DNA from: Longitalea luteola
GTDB lineage: Bacteria; Bacteroidota; Bacteroidia; Chitinophagales; Chitinophagaceae
Assembly (NCBI RefSeq): GCF_017356035.1
Contig: NZ_JAFIQX010000004.1
Location: 62,001-126,000, forward strand
Reading direction: 5' to 3'
DNA: 64,000 nucleotides
Part shown: positions 44,660 through 53,717 of the stretch, in pieces
Position numbering within the stretch: the first letter of the stretch is position 1
Layout of the letters: each line of letters begins with the position of its first letter
Notes under the pieces: model-generated
Databases searched by the model: none
Told to the model about the DNA's origin: nothing
What the model saw: the letters and a program-made list of their open reading frames with translations, nothing else
Translations under genes and position numbers: made by a program

Positions 44660-47119
44660 ATGAGAACCCTTCCCAACCTGTTTGCTATCATACTTTTATC
44701 AGTATCCTTGGTAGGCAGGGCACAAAACAAAACTGAATATAAACTCAGCGGAAAAGTAGGTACTGCCAGCCAATCTGTTTTGTCAGCTGCCACTGTAACG
44801 CTTTTAAGAGCCAAAGACTCGAGTGTAGTCAAGATGTCGGTATCAGATCAGGACGGGCGGTATTCGTTCAATAACCCGCCGCAGGGCCGCTACCTGATCG
44901 CTGTTTCTGCAGTAGGTTATGAAAAACAATATTCAACCCCTTTTACCTTGTCGCCTGACAACCCGGCAATAGAATTGACACCTATAATACTCATCCAGCG
45001 CACCAGAGACCTGAAGGCCGTGACGGTGAGCGCCCGCAAGCCACTGGTTGAACAGAAGATCGACCGCACGGTAGTAAATGTAGATGCATTCATTAGTAAT
45101 ACGGGCGCCAATGCCCTGGAAGCCCTGGAAAAATCGCCTGGCATCCAGGTAGACAAGGATGGCAATATCAGCCTGAAAGGCAAACAGAATGTGGTGGTGC
45201 TCATCGATGGGCGTCCGGCCTACCTTAGCGGCGCCGACCTGGCCAATATGTTAAAAGGTATGCAGGCTTCGCAGCTGGAGCAAATCGAGATCATGACCAA
45301 TCCACCGGCCAGGTTCGATGCAGCAGGCAATGCCGGTGTCATCAATATCAAAACAAAAAAGAATAAGGTAAAGGGATTTAACGGCAATATGAGCGCCGGC
45401 GTAAGTCAGGGTGTTTATTTCAAAACCAACGAAAGCCTGAGCCTCAACTACCGTAATGGCAAGGTGAACGTATTCAGCAATTACAGCTTTAACCTCAATA
45501 ACAATTTTCAGCAGTTGGAGATCTTCCGCCGGTACAAAGACGATGACGGATCAACCAATGCTATTTTTGAACAGGTGGCGTATATGAAACGGCGCAATAT
45601 GAGCAATAACCTGAAAATGGGAATGGATTATTACCTGACCGGAAAAACAACACTGGGTGTAGTGTTCAGCGGCTTTTATAACCCTGAAAGCAGCAGGAAT
45701 ACCAATACCAGTTACCTGCAGGACCCCGACTATGCGCTGGACTCCATTGCTACCGCCGGCTCTCATATTAAAGGTACCTGGAAGAATGCCAGCGTGAACC
45801 TGAATATGCGTCACCAGTTCGATTCAACCGGCCGTGAATTAACTGCTGACCTGGATTATATCGTATATGATAATGAGAATAACCAGCAATTTTTGAACAC
45901 AACCTACGAACCCAACTGGATAAAACGTTATGAAGAACAATTACAGGGCGTGTTGCCGGTGACCGTGAACATCTATTCTGCGAAGATGGACTACACGCAC
46001 CCCTTAAAAAAGAATGGCAAAATTGAAGCAGGCTGGAAAAGCAGCTATGTACAAACGGAGAACAAAGCCAACTACTACCTGTACGATGGCAGCGAATGGA
46101 TGACAGATCTTGAAAAAACGAATTACTTCGACTATAACGAGAATATCAATGCTGCTTATATAAGCCTTAACAAACAGATCACCAAAAAATGGGGTTTGCA
46201 AACCGGACTGCGTTTTGAGAATACGAACTACAAAGGGCATCAGTTTGGCAATCCGGCCAAAGGCGACTCCTCATTCAAACGCACTTATAACAGTTTGTTC
46301 CCGACTGTGTATATCAGTTATGCCGCCAATGAACATAACCAGTTTGGCATAAACTACGGCCGGCGTATCGACCGGCCGGGATATCAAAACCTGAACCCGT
46401 TCATGTTCTTCATTGACAAATTCACCTATGTTGCCGGAAATCCTTATCTACGGCCCCAATACTCGAACAACTTTGAGCTAACCCATATCTATAAAGGCAA
46501 ATTGACAACCACCCTTAACTACAGCATTACCGAAAACCTGTTCAATGAAACATTCGATCAGCTAGGTTATGCCACCGTTGTAAGGCAGGGCAATATCGGG
46601 CGCCGTGAAAATGCCGGCATCTCAGTGAATGCGAACGTACCAGTGACCAAATGGCTTACCAGCATTTTATACACCAACTATAACTATACCCGTTATTCAG
46701 GACAATTATATGGCGAGGAATTGAAAGTGGAAGCCGGTAACCTGCTCATTAGCCTGAACAACCAGTTAAACTTCAACAAAGGCTGGGGGGCCGAACTGAG
46801 TGGCTGGTACAGAAGCAAAGGTGTGGAAGGACAGATACTGCTCATGCCGATGGGGCAAATGGCTGCCGGTATCTCTAAACAGGTGCTGAAAGGCCAGGGG
46901 TCAGTGAAAGTAAATGTGCGTGACATTTTTTATACCCAGATCCCGAATGGCGACATCAACTTTAAGAACACCGAAGCCTGGTTCCGCAACACCCGTGATA
47001 CCCGGGTTGTTAATCTTACCTTTTCTTACCGCTTTGGCAAACCCATCAAAAGCACCAACGGCCAGCGGAAAAAAGGCGGCGCCAATGACGAACAAAACCG
47101 CGTTAACATAGGAAATTAA
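44660..47119 (+). CDS. TonB-dependent receptor family, outer-membrane beta-barrel protein (copy 1)
   Basis: 819 residues. Signal peptide to GRAQ, a CarboxypepD_reg-like domain at about 28-115 (LSGKVGTASQSVLSAATVTL), then a plug-like domain (KAVTVSARKPLVEQKIDRTV, NALEALEKSPGIQVD, LIDGRPAYLSG, IEIMTNPPARFDAAGNAGVI) and a barrel of the type often called outer membrane beta-barrel family (OMP_b-brl_3). The C-terminus is basic (KKGGANDEQNRVNIGN) rather than ending in Phe. Paralogous to the gene at 48056. No SusD follows. Ligand unknown. Confidence 0.88.
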   Translation: MRTLPNLFAIILLSVSLVGRAQNKTEYKLSGKVGTASQSVLSAATVTLLRAKDSSVVKMSVSDQDGRYSFNNPPQGRYLIAVSAVGYEKQYSTPFTLSPDNPAIELTPIILIQRTRDLKAVTVSARKPLVEQKIDRTVVNVDAFISNTGANALEALEKSPGIQVDKDGNISLKGKQNVVVLIDGRPAYLSGADLANMLKGMQASQLEQIEIMTNPPARFDAAGNAGVINIKTKKNKVKGFNGNMSAGVSQGVYFKTNESLSLNYRNGKVNVFSNYSFNLNNNFQQLEIFRRYKDDDGSTNAIFEQVAYMKRRNMSNNLKMGMDYYLTGKTTLGVVFSGFYNPESSRNTNTSYLQDPDYALDSIATAGSHIKGTWKNASVNLNMRHQFDSTGRELTADLDYIVYDNENNQQFLNTTYEPNWIKRYEEQLQGVLPVTVNIYSAKMDYTHPLKKNGKIEAGWKSSYVQTENKANYYLYDGSEWMTDLEKTNYFDYNENINAAYISLNKQITKKWGLQTGLRFENTNYKGHQFGNPAKGDSSFKRTYNSLFPTVYISYAANEHNQFGINYGRRIDRPGYQNLNPFMFFIDKFTYVAGNPYLRPQYSNNFELTHIYKGKLTTTLNYSITENLFNETFDQLGYATVVRQGNIGRRENAGISVNANVPVTKWLTSILYTNYNYTRYSGQLYGEELKVEAGNLLISLNNQLNFNKGWGAELSGWYRSKGVEGQILLMPMGQMAAGISKQVLKGQGSVKVNVRDIFYTQIPNGDINFKNTEAWFRNTRDTRVVNLTFSYRFGKPIKSTNGQRKKGGANDEQNRVNIGN

Positions 47120-47280
47120 GCAAAACGCACAATGCACAACGCGAACGAATGCTCAATGCTGAAGGCCAAAGGCAAACTGTCAACCCCATTTATTTCCAAA
47201 ACCTTGCGAAGATGCAACAGAAAGTGAAGGCTCAAAACCGGGAGCAGCGTCTGGCAATAAGCCTTCAGCATTAAGCTTTA
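47118..47280. repeat. Heptamer arrays downstream of TonB copy 1
   Basis: GCAAAAC GCACAAT GCACAAC GCGAACG at 47120-47147, followed by degenerate AATGCTC/AATGCTG and GAAGGCC words to about 47180; a facing GCCTTCAGCATTAAGC lies at 47261-47276. Confidence 0.82.
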
Positions 47281-47626
47281 AATACGATAACAGGCAATTA
47301 AAATTTCCAGCAGTAGAGTCGTTAAACTATAGCGGCCGGCGCAAGTCAAAAGGTGCAGAGGAACAGATTGGGAAAAGATTTGTGGAAGAGACAATTTTAA
47401 GAAAATGGAATAATTAGCTGGCACAATTTCTGAATAGTTAATAATAGCTGTTTGAAAAAAGGAGAACGCCCTGCGATTCGTTCAAGCCGGGCAAACGAGG
47501 GCAAAGACTTCGAGGCAGGCGCCAGGCATTTTGGAGTATTTAGATTTTTTTAACAGTGGATGATGAAACCATTTTACCGATTAAACGTCTTATATATATA
47601 CAGGCAATAAAAAAACAGCATGGACG

Positions 47627-47695
47627 ATGAGAAAGATCATACTTATAGCAATTGCACTTGTTTACCTGGTGGGATGTGGAATTTCATATATGTAA
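47627..47695 (+). CDS. Very small lipoprotein-signal ORF, candidate
   Basis: 22 codons: MRKIILIAIALVYLVGCGIS then Y-M-stop. Lys/Arg start, hydrophobic core and a lipobox-like LVGC make a perfect lipoprotein signal peptide with almost no mature part. A second frame from ATG 47620 (MDDEKDHTYSNC...) covers the same bases for 27 residues. A terminator follows at 47779. Either a short lysis/entericidin-like lipopeptide, the remnant of a longer lipoprotein, or chance. It is the only coding hint in the 936-bp gap 47120-48055, which otherwise holds a word array (47118-47280) and nothing else I recognise. Confidence 0.4.
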   Translation: MRKIILIAIALVYLVGCGISYM

Positions 47696-47778
47696 ATAGC
47701 AAATAATTAGAACAATAAACTTTCTTCATAAATAGCAGTCATACAGTTTTTCTCATAAGCAGTTAGTTTTGGTTAACG

Positions 47779-47812
47779 AGGCCCCATTTCTATGGGGCCT
47801 TTATTTTTTTAG
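47779..47812 (+). terminator. Intrinsic terminator in the gap between the two TonB genes
   Basis: AGGCCCCAT / ATGGGGCCT 9-bp stem, TTCT loop, then TTATTTTTTT. It lies 660 bp after the TonB gene, so it probably ends a separate short transcript. Confidence 0.88.
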
Positions 47813-48055
47813 CAGGTTGCATAAAGCAGCAAACCGCAATAACAACTGTAGATGAACCACCACAAATTCCTTCCTTTCACCGGCAATGTCAATGAACTCC
47901 TTTCTTCCTTAATTTTTTCCGCTGGTGTATTGATACCGATTATAGCCCCCTTGTATTTAAATAATACTGATTATCATTAATCGTTTTTTAATCCACTCAA
48001 TACGTCGCAACTTAGCTTAGAGATTCCTGCCGTTAGAACCCTTCAATAATAGCAC

Positions 48056-50545
48056 ATGAAAATTAAAGCGTCGTGGTTAACGACCATATTATGTTTTCTT
48101 TCCATTCTTATTAATGCACAAAATAAGTCGGGTAAAGCAAGTGGCGTTATCACCGATGCAGATGCCCAGCCTGTAGAATCAGCCACTGCTTCATTACAAC
48201 GCTCAAAAGATTCTTCATTGGTTAAAGTTGCGGTTACCGACAAGTATGGACTGTTTGAGTTTGACAACCTTCCAGCGGGTGATTATTTTGTGAGCGTTAC
48301 CGCTGTAGGCTTCAACAAGGTCATCAGTAAACGTTTTACAATTTCTGCTGCGGCCACTTATAAGATCCCGTCTTTTCAATTACAAAAAGCCGCTGCCAGA
48401 ACGCTCGGCGAAGTAACGGTGACTGCTAAAAGGCCGCTGATCGAAAACAAGATCGACCGCATGGTGGTGAATGTAGAAGCGGCGCCAACCAATGCAGGCG
48501 CATCGGCGCTGGAGGTTCTGGAGAAATCGCCCGGCGTTACCGTAAGCAATGAAGGTGAGATCAGTCTGAAAGGCAAACAGGGCGTGCGTGTCATGCTGGA
48601 TGGCAAGCCAACCTATTTGTCACCTGCCGATCTCGCGAACCTGTTAAAGAACCTGCCGGCTTCAGCACTTGACCAGATAGAGATCATGACCAATCCGCCG
48701 GCCCGTTACGATGCGAGCGGCAACTCCGGCATTATCAATATCAAAACGAAAAAGAGCCTTACAGAAGGATTGAACGGCAGCATTTCCATTGGTGGCACCG
48801 TTGGCTTCTGGAAATACCGTGGTTCCTGGCAGTTGCCTTTCCGAAGCACGAACAGCATCAATCTCAATTACCGCAAAGGAAAATGGAACCTGTTTGGCAA
48901 TTACAATTACAACTACCGCGAGGGCAGGGGTTTAATGGAATTGAACCGCCGCTTTTTTGAAAAGGATGGCACCCTCAATTCCACCTCGTTTACCAATACG
49001 TATTTTATTGGCCGCAATAATAACCAGACATTAAAAGCGGGCTTTGATTATTACGCCGATAAAAACAATGTCTTTGGCGTGGTATTGACGGGTTTTGGAT
49101 TTTTCGGCCGGCCTTTCCCCACCAGTACACAAACCATTTATCAGCCTGATGGCAGTATTGAATCGACACTGGAGTCCCAAATCACAAACAAGAATAACTT
49201 TTTCAATTATTCCGCCAATTTTAACTACAAGCATACATTCGATTCAACCGGCCACGAGCTCACTGCCGACATCGATTACATAGGTTACCTCAACGACGCC
49301 AAAAACACTTTATTTACTTCTATATACGACAGCTATGGCAACTCACTGGGTGGGCTTACCTTGTCAGGCGATATCCCCGGGCTCATCAATATCTATTCGG
49401 CCAAGGCCGATTATGTACGGCCGCTGAAAAACAATTTCCGCTTCGATGCCGGTTTCAAGGTAAGCTATGTTAAAAATGACAACGAGGTAAAATATGAACG
49501 TAACGACAACGGCACCTGGAAACCCGACAACCGCTCGAACCACTTCATTTATAGAGAAAACATTAATGCCGGCTATGTTAGCATCAACAAAAAATGGAAA
49601 AAATGGAGCGGACAGGCGGGTCTTCGTATTGAAAATACCATTGCCAAAGGCAAACAGGTCACCAATGATTCCAGCTTTACGCGTAATTATACCAGCCTGT
49701 TTCCTACCATGTACGTCAATTATGAGGCCAGCAAGAACCATGCTTTCACGTTAACCTATGGCCGCCGCATTGAACGGCCCAATTACCAGGACCTGAACCC
49801 CTTCATCTGGTTCCTCGATTCGTTACAGTACCGCCAGGGGAATCCATACCTGTTGCCGCAATATGCCAACAATATTGAATTCAGGCATACGTGGAAAGGA
49901 CGATTCACCACCACCATCAATTATACCGTTACCGACGATGTGATATCGCAGCTGTTAAAACAGAACACCGAAAAAAGGATCACCTTCCTTACCACCGATA
50001 ACGTGGCCAGGTTCAAGAATATCGGACTGGCCATTAATGCACCATTCTCGCCGGTAAAGAACTGGAATGTGAACCTCTTTGTAAATGTGTTCAACAACCG
50101 GTATGAAGGCGTTTACTACAATTCATTCACCGGCAATAATGATCCAATTGATATAAGTTATACTTCGGCACTGGTGAACGTTAGTAATACTTTTACATTC
50201 AAAAAAGGATGGAGTGGGGAAGTAAGCGGTTGGTACCGGGGCAAGACCATTGAGCAGCTGACCATTGCCGACCCCATGTATTTTTTAAACCTGGGCGTGC
50301 AGAAAACGGTTATCAAAGGCAAGGGTACCCTGCGGCTGAACTTCCGCGATCCTTTTCACTGGCAGCAATTCAGGGGACGAACCCTGTACAGCGATATAGA
50401 TGTGAAAATATTCAACCGGTGGGATAATCGAAACGTTACCGCCACCTTCAGTTACCGCTTTGGCAAGACCTCGGTTGCCCAGGCCAGGCGCAGGAATACC
50501 GGCGCTTCAGAAGAACAGAACAGGGCAGGAGGAAACCAGAATTAG
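48056..50545 (+). CDS. TonB-dependent receptor family, outer-membrane beta-barrel protein (copy 2)
   Basis: 829 residues with the same architecture as copy 1: signal peptide (to LINAQ), CarboxypepD_reg-like domain (ASGVITDADAQPVESATASL), plug (EVTVTAKRPLIENKIDRMVV, ALEVLEKSPGVTVS, MLDGKPTYLSPADL, IEIMTNPPARYDASGNSGII) and barrel with matching stretches such as YGRRIERPNYQDLNPFIWFL against YGRRIDRPGYQNLNPFMFFI. It ends in a short polar tail (EEQNRAGGNQN). A tandem duplication of the preceding gene is likely, with later divergence. Confidence 0.88.
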   Translation: MKIKASWLTTILCFLSILINAQNKSGKASGVITDADAQPVESATASLQRSKDSSLVKVAVTDKYGLFEFDNLPAGDYFVSVTAVGFNKVISKRFTISAAATYKIPSFQLQKAAARTLGEVTVTAKRPLIENKIDRMVVNVEAAPTNAGASALEVLEKSPGVTVSNEGEISLKGKQGVRVMLDGKPTYLSPADLANLLKNLPASALDQIEIMTNPPARYDASGNSGIINIKTKKSLTEGLNGSISIGGTVGFWKYRGSWQLPFRSTNSINLNYRKGKWNLFGNYNYNYREGRGLMELNRRFFEKDGTLNSTSFTNTYFIGRNNNQTLKAGFDYYADKNNVFGVVLTGFGFFGRPFPTSTQTIYQPDGSIESTLESQITNKNNFFNYSANFNYKHTFDSTGHELTADIDYIGYLNDAKNTLFTSIYDSYGNSLGGLTLSGDIPGLINIYSAKADYVRPLKNNFRFDAGFKVSYVKNDNEVKYERNDNGTWKPDNRSNHFIYRENINAGYVSINKKWKKWSGQAGLRIENTIAKGKQVTNDSSFTRNYTSLFPTMYVNYEASKNHAFTLTYGRRIERPNYQDLNPFIWFLDSLQYRQGNPYLLPQYANNIEFRHTWKGRFTTTINYTVTDDVISQLLKQNTEKRITFLTTDNVARFKNIGLAINAPFSPVKNWNVNLFVNVFNNRYEGVYYNSFTGNNDPIDISYTSALVNVSNTFTFKKGWSGEVSGWYRGKTIEQLTIADPMYFLNLGVQKTVIKGKGTLRLNFRDPFHWQQFRGRTLYSDIDVKIFNRWDNRNVTATFSYRFGKTSVAQARRRNTGASEEQNRAGGNQN

Positions 50546-50547
50546 CT

Positions 50548-50690
50548 AATGTGATAATAGGCTAATGTGCTAATTGCTGAAATGCCAGCAGTTCCTACAA
50601 AAACGAAACTCATGCGAAAGAGCCTTTAAGACATCTGTATTTCATTAGCACATTATCACATTAGCAAATCAGCAAATTGTTCTCTCGTTT
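50548..50690. repeat. Octamer arms GCTAATGT / CATTAGCA
   Basis: GCTAATGT GATAATAG GCTAATGT GCTAATTG at 50546-50577; facing CATTAGCA CATTATCA CATTAGCA AATCAGCA at 50643-50674. Together they make a large imperfect inverted repeat before the terminator at 50705. Confidence 0.92.
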
Positions 50691-50704
50691 CATGTGCAAA
50701 CTAA

Positions 50705-50741
50705 GCCCCCGACTGCCAGCTGGCGGAGGGGGCATTTTTAT
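50705..50741 (+). terminator. Terminator of TonB copy 2
   Basis: GCCCCC(G) ... AGGGGGC stem enclosing CTGCCAGCTGGCGG, followed by ATTTTTATT. Confidence 0.88.
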
Positions 50742-50816
50742 TACTGTGTGACCACTTGTAATATCTAATTAAGTACATTCGTGCCCTGATACTATTCAGT
50801 ACTTTAAATTAACGCT

Positions 50817-51308
50817 ATGCCTTCGTTTGACATTGTTAGCAAGGTGGATGGACAGGCACTGGACAATGCAGTGAATGTTACCACCAAAGAGATCACCAAT
50901 CGTTTCGACTTTAAAGGATCGCATGTGGTGATCAATCTCGATAAAAAGGAATTCAAGATCAACATTGAAACCGACGACGACATGAAAATGCGCCAGTTGA
51001 TAGACGTATTGATCAGCCGGGCGCACAAACAGAACATTTCCCCCGAAGCGTTTGACCTGTCGAAAGAGCCCTATCAAAGCGGTAAGGTAGTAAAACAGGA
51101 AGTGGCTGTAAGGAACGGGTTGAAGCAGGAAGATGCCAAGAAGATCGTAAAACTCATCAAGGATTCGGGCCTGAAAGTGCAGGCGCAGATCAATGACGAC
51201 ATCGTACGGGTTACCGGTAAAAAGATCGACGACCTGCAGGAAGTGATCCAGCTTTGCCGCAATGCCTCCTTGGGAATACCCCTGCAGTATGAAAATATGA
51301 GAAGTTAG
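50817..51308 (+). CDS. yajQ: YajQ family nucleotide-binding protein (UPF0234)
   Basis: 163 residues, full length: MPSFDIVSKVDGQALDNAVN start, EITNRFDFKG, then INLDKKEFKINIETDDDMKM, a duplicated RNP-like alpha/beta fold. Homologues bind cyclic di-GMP or nucleic acid; no GGDEF or EAL protein is nearby, so no specific ligand is claimed. Cytoplasmic, apparently monocistronic. Promoter not clear. Confidence 0.93.
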   Translation: MPSFDIVSKVDGQALDNAVNVTTKEITNRFDFKGSHVVINLDKKEFKINIETDDDMKMRQLIDVLISRAHKQNISPEAFDLSKEPYQSGKVVKQEVAVRNGLKQEDAKKIVKLIKDSGLKVQAQINDDIVRVTGKKIDDLQEVIQLCRNASLGIPLQYENMRS

Positions 51309-51445
51309 GGGTGGGGCTGTGGATAATTAAGTGCAGAACAGGTGCATAATATAAGCGGCTAAAATTTGGGAAAGTAATAATATAATAAGTAACTTAGGTA
51401 TAGAAAATCGCAGTAGACTAGTAAAATGGTTCAATGCGATTAGCG

Positions 51446-51516
51446 GAAAGCATTGGATATACAGGTTATACGTGCACGTAGCAGGTATAAAATGGATCCG
51501 GTGCTTTCTTTTTTTA
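51446..51516 (+). terminator. Large stem-loop with U-tract downstream of yajQ
   Basis: GAAAGCATTGGAT (51446-51458) pairs with ATCCGGTGCTTTC (51496-51508) over 13 bp with two G-U wobbles; eight T follow. The 37-nt loop itself contains the self-complementary TACGTGCACGTA (51469-51480). It may end the yajQ message or a separate small RNA. The rest of the gap 51309-51727 has no gene; the rpmE2 promoter is at its right end. Confidence 0.75.
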
Positions 51517-51612
51517 TAATTTCTTGCCTTAAAAATTTATTTTTCCCAGCTGGTTTATTAATTTTCCGCTTATCTTTAATAAATATTTAAAGAAGTCAGG
51601 AATAAAATTTAA

Positions 51613-51644
51613 TTTGGCAGAATTAGGAGGGAGAGCTAATTTTG
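51613..51644 (+). promoter_or_regulatory. Promoter of the L31 type B gene
   Basis: TTTG at 51613-51616, 20-nt spacer, TAATTTTG at 51637-51644: ideal Bacteroidota promoter. Leader of about 77 nt. Confidence 0.85.
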
Positions 51645-51727
51645 CGGCTTTGCTGATAAAACCAGTGTAAAAAATATATTAACAGCTAGTACCGCAAAAT
51701 CGGTGCAAAATTAAAAATCAAAGAGTT

Positions 51728-51979
51728 ATGAAAAAGGGACTTCATCCCGAAAATTATCGGTTCGTAGTTTTTAAAGATATGAGTAACGGGTACAGTTTCC
51801 TCAGCCGTTCCACTTCTCCTTCTAAAGAAACTATTAAATGGGAAGATGGTAATGAATACCCTCTTATCAAATTAGAAATTTCTAATACATCACACCCCTT
51901 CTTCACCGGTCAAAACGTACTGGTTGATACAGCGGGTAGAATTGATAAATTCAAGAAACGTTACGAAAAGAAAAAATAA
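51728..51979 (+). CDS. rpmE2: Ribosomal protein bL31, type B
   Basis: 83 residues: [61 protein letters not shown]. The zinc-binding cysteines of type A L31 are absent, which defines the zinc-independent type B form. Part of the 50S subunit. In other bacteria type B paralogues are induced when zinc is scarce (Zur control); no Zur-like site was recognised here, and in Bacteroidota type B is often the main copy. Its promoter and terminator show a single-gene transcript. Confidence 0.95.
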   Translation: MKKGLHPENYRFVVFKDMSNGYSFLSRSTSPSKETIKWEDGNEYPLIKLEISNTSHPFFTGQNVLVDTAGRIDKFKKRYEKKK

Positions 51980-52027
51980 AAAGCGTAATTTCAATACAAA
52001 CATTTTTGTTTTTCATGGCTATACTTT

Positions 52028-52062
52028 CCCTTTCCTGTTCTCAGGAAGGGGATTTTTCTTTT
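52028..52062 (+). terminator. Terminator of rpmE2
   Basis: CCCTTTCCTG / CAGGAAGGG stem, TTCT loop, then GATTTTTCTTTT. Confidence 0.85.
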
Positions 52063-52624
52063 ATATCGCCTCATTTTTCCTGCATCAAATAAAATTAGCG
52101 TTTACAACAACGCTGTAATTGAAAACCCTTTCACTTCCGTTCGTTAGTTTCAATAATGTGTTGATATAACAACAATGTTAAGATGTCAAATCTACATTAA
52201 TAGCGTCGGCTCTCGTGTTGCAGGCGATTAGTCTCATTATTAGACCTCCGCAATCGCTTAACGTTGCATGATTTTTAAGAAGTATGCTGGCTTTGTTAAT
52301 AGTTTGCAGTAGTTGTTGGGCTACTACCTGTAAAACATCGCCATCGAAGTCTTATTTCGCTACAAATCCTGTAAATCGCCGTTACTTAATAGCAACCTGG
52401 TTCTTTTGAAGTTCTATAGGTTATTTATATAAATGCCGGAATCTGCAGGCGCTAAAGCATGCTAAACTGAGAACAGTGCCCTTTACCCGCGAAAAAAGTT
52501 GATGGTGGAATAGTGAACCGTAAAGTTCTTATTGAGTACTGTAAATTAAAAATGAACTAAGTTTGACGTCCGGGTTCAGCCCCGCAACCCAGGAACACAA
52601 ATCCAGAAACTAAGCATAAGTACT
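52063..52624. other. Gap without a recognised gene before the GlmU-like gene
   Basis: About 560 bp. Weak inverted repeat GCGATTAGTCT / AGACctccgcAATCGC near 52223-52256, and a promoter-like TTG (52532) ... TAAGTTTG (52558-52565) with a long 23-nt spacer. No open frame with protein-like character on either strand and no word array. Confidence 0.5.
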
Positions 52625-53686
52625 ATGAACAAACGGGTATTTCTGTCAGATAAAGAAGTGGCTGATCATTTGTTTCCTTTTACGCAAACCCGCTCGGTAG
52701 CCGATATCCGCATCGGGATTCTCACGATCCGTCAAAAATGGGAAAGGCTGTTGAACCAGCCGGTGACTGTGTTGAAAGATGATGAAGAGGCGCCTGCGGA
52801 TGCCATTGTTTTTGCCGCCAATATTATTCCCTCCCGGCAGTTCATTCGATCTGCGTTCGATGCAACGGGCCAGCCTACCAACCGGCCCGATTACAGTCTG
52901 GTAAAGCTGCTGCAATATCCCTGGCATATATTTCAGTGGAACGATTGGGCGTTACGTGAAGATTTTCAACTGATTACGCAGAACCGGTCATCTGCCCCCA
53001 TTCCTGATACGGTACAGGCGGTGAATGCCGGAAACATATTTATTGAACCGGGAGCCGTTTTAACCCATTGCTGGTTGAACGCCTCAACCGGTCCCATTTA
53101 CATTGACCGTAATGCCGAGATCATGGAAGGATCACTGATCAGGGGGCCTTTTTCTTTGGGCGAAGGCTCGCTGGTGAAAATGGGCGCCAGGATCTATGGG
53201 GCTACTACGATTGGTCCGTATTGCCTCGCGGGCGGGGAGATCAAAAATTCCATTTTGTTCGGCTATTCCAACAAAGCCCACGACGGCTACCTGGGCGACT
53301 CGGTCATAGGCGAGTGGTGCAACCTGGGCGCCGGTACCTCCAACTCCAATATTAAGAATACCGCCAGCGAGGTAAATGTCTGGCATCATCCTGCGCGCGA
53401 ATACCTGAGCGCCGGGTTAAAATGTGGATTGCTAATGGGTGATTATTCCCGGGCTGCCATCAATACCTCCTTCAATACCGGAACGGTGGTAGGCGTTTGC
53501 GCCAATATTTTTGGCGAAGGCATGCCGCCCAAATTCGTTCCCAGTTTTACCTGGGGCAATAAGGGATTGAGCCTGTACGAATTTGAAAAAGCGCTGACAG
53601 ATATAAGTAATTGGAAAAAATTAAAAAATCAGGTGCTTACAGAAGCAGAAATAAATCAATTGAAACATATTTTTGGGCAATCTTAA
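52625..53686 (+). CDS. GlmU-like sugar nucleotidyltransferase with left-handed beta-helix
   Basis: 353 residues. The N-terminal part (1-130) is a divergent nucleotidyltransferase-like region with no visible GxGTRM loop. From about 135 a left-handed beta-helix of hexapeptide repeats runs (IFIEPGAVLTHCWLNASTGP, IYIDRNAEIMEGSLI, EGSLVKMGARIYGATTIGPY), then HDGYLGDSVIGEWCNLGAGT. In Bacteroidota this type is annotated as GlmU family or putative sugar nucleotidyltransferase and often sits near tpiA, as here (31 bp). Catalytic competence of the N-terminal half is doubtful; acyl- or uridyltransfer role is inferred. Confidence 0.78.
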   Translation: MNKRVFLSDKEVADHLFPFTQTRSVADIRIGILTIRQKWERLLNQPVTVLKDDEEAPADAIVFAANIIPSRQFIRSAFDATGQPTNRPDYSLVKLLQYPWHIFQWNDWALREDFQLITQNRSSAPIPDTVQAVNAGNIFIEPGAVLTHCWLNASTGPIYIDRNAEIMEGSLIRGPFSLGEGSLVKMGARIYGATTIGPYCLAGGEIKNSILFGYSNKAHDGYLGDSVIGEWCNLGAGTSNSNIKNTASEVNVWHHPAREYLSAGLKCGLLMGDYSRAAINTSFNTGTVVGVCANIFGEGMPPKFVPSFTWGNKGLSLYEFEKALTDISNWKKLKNQVLTEAEINQLKHIFGQS

Positions 53687-53717
53687 AAGCCTTCATTACT
53701 AAAAAAGACGATTACTT

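Noticed and set aside
52063-52624. tRNA or known structured RNA in the long gap
   Set aside because: No cloverleaf or tRNA-like 3' end; the only inverted repeat is short and weak.
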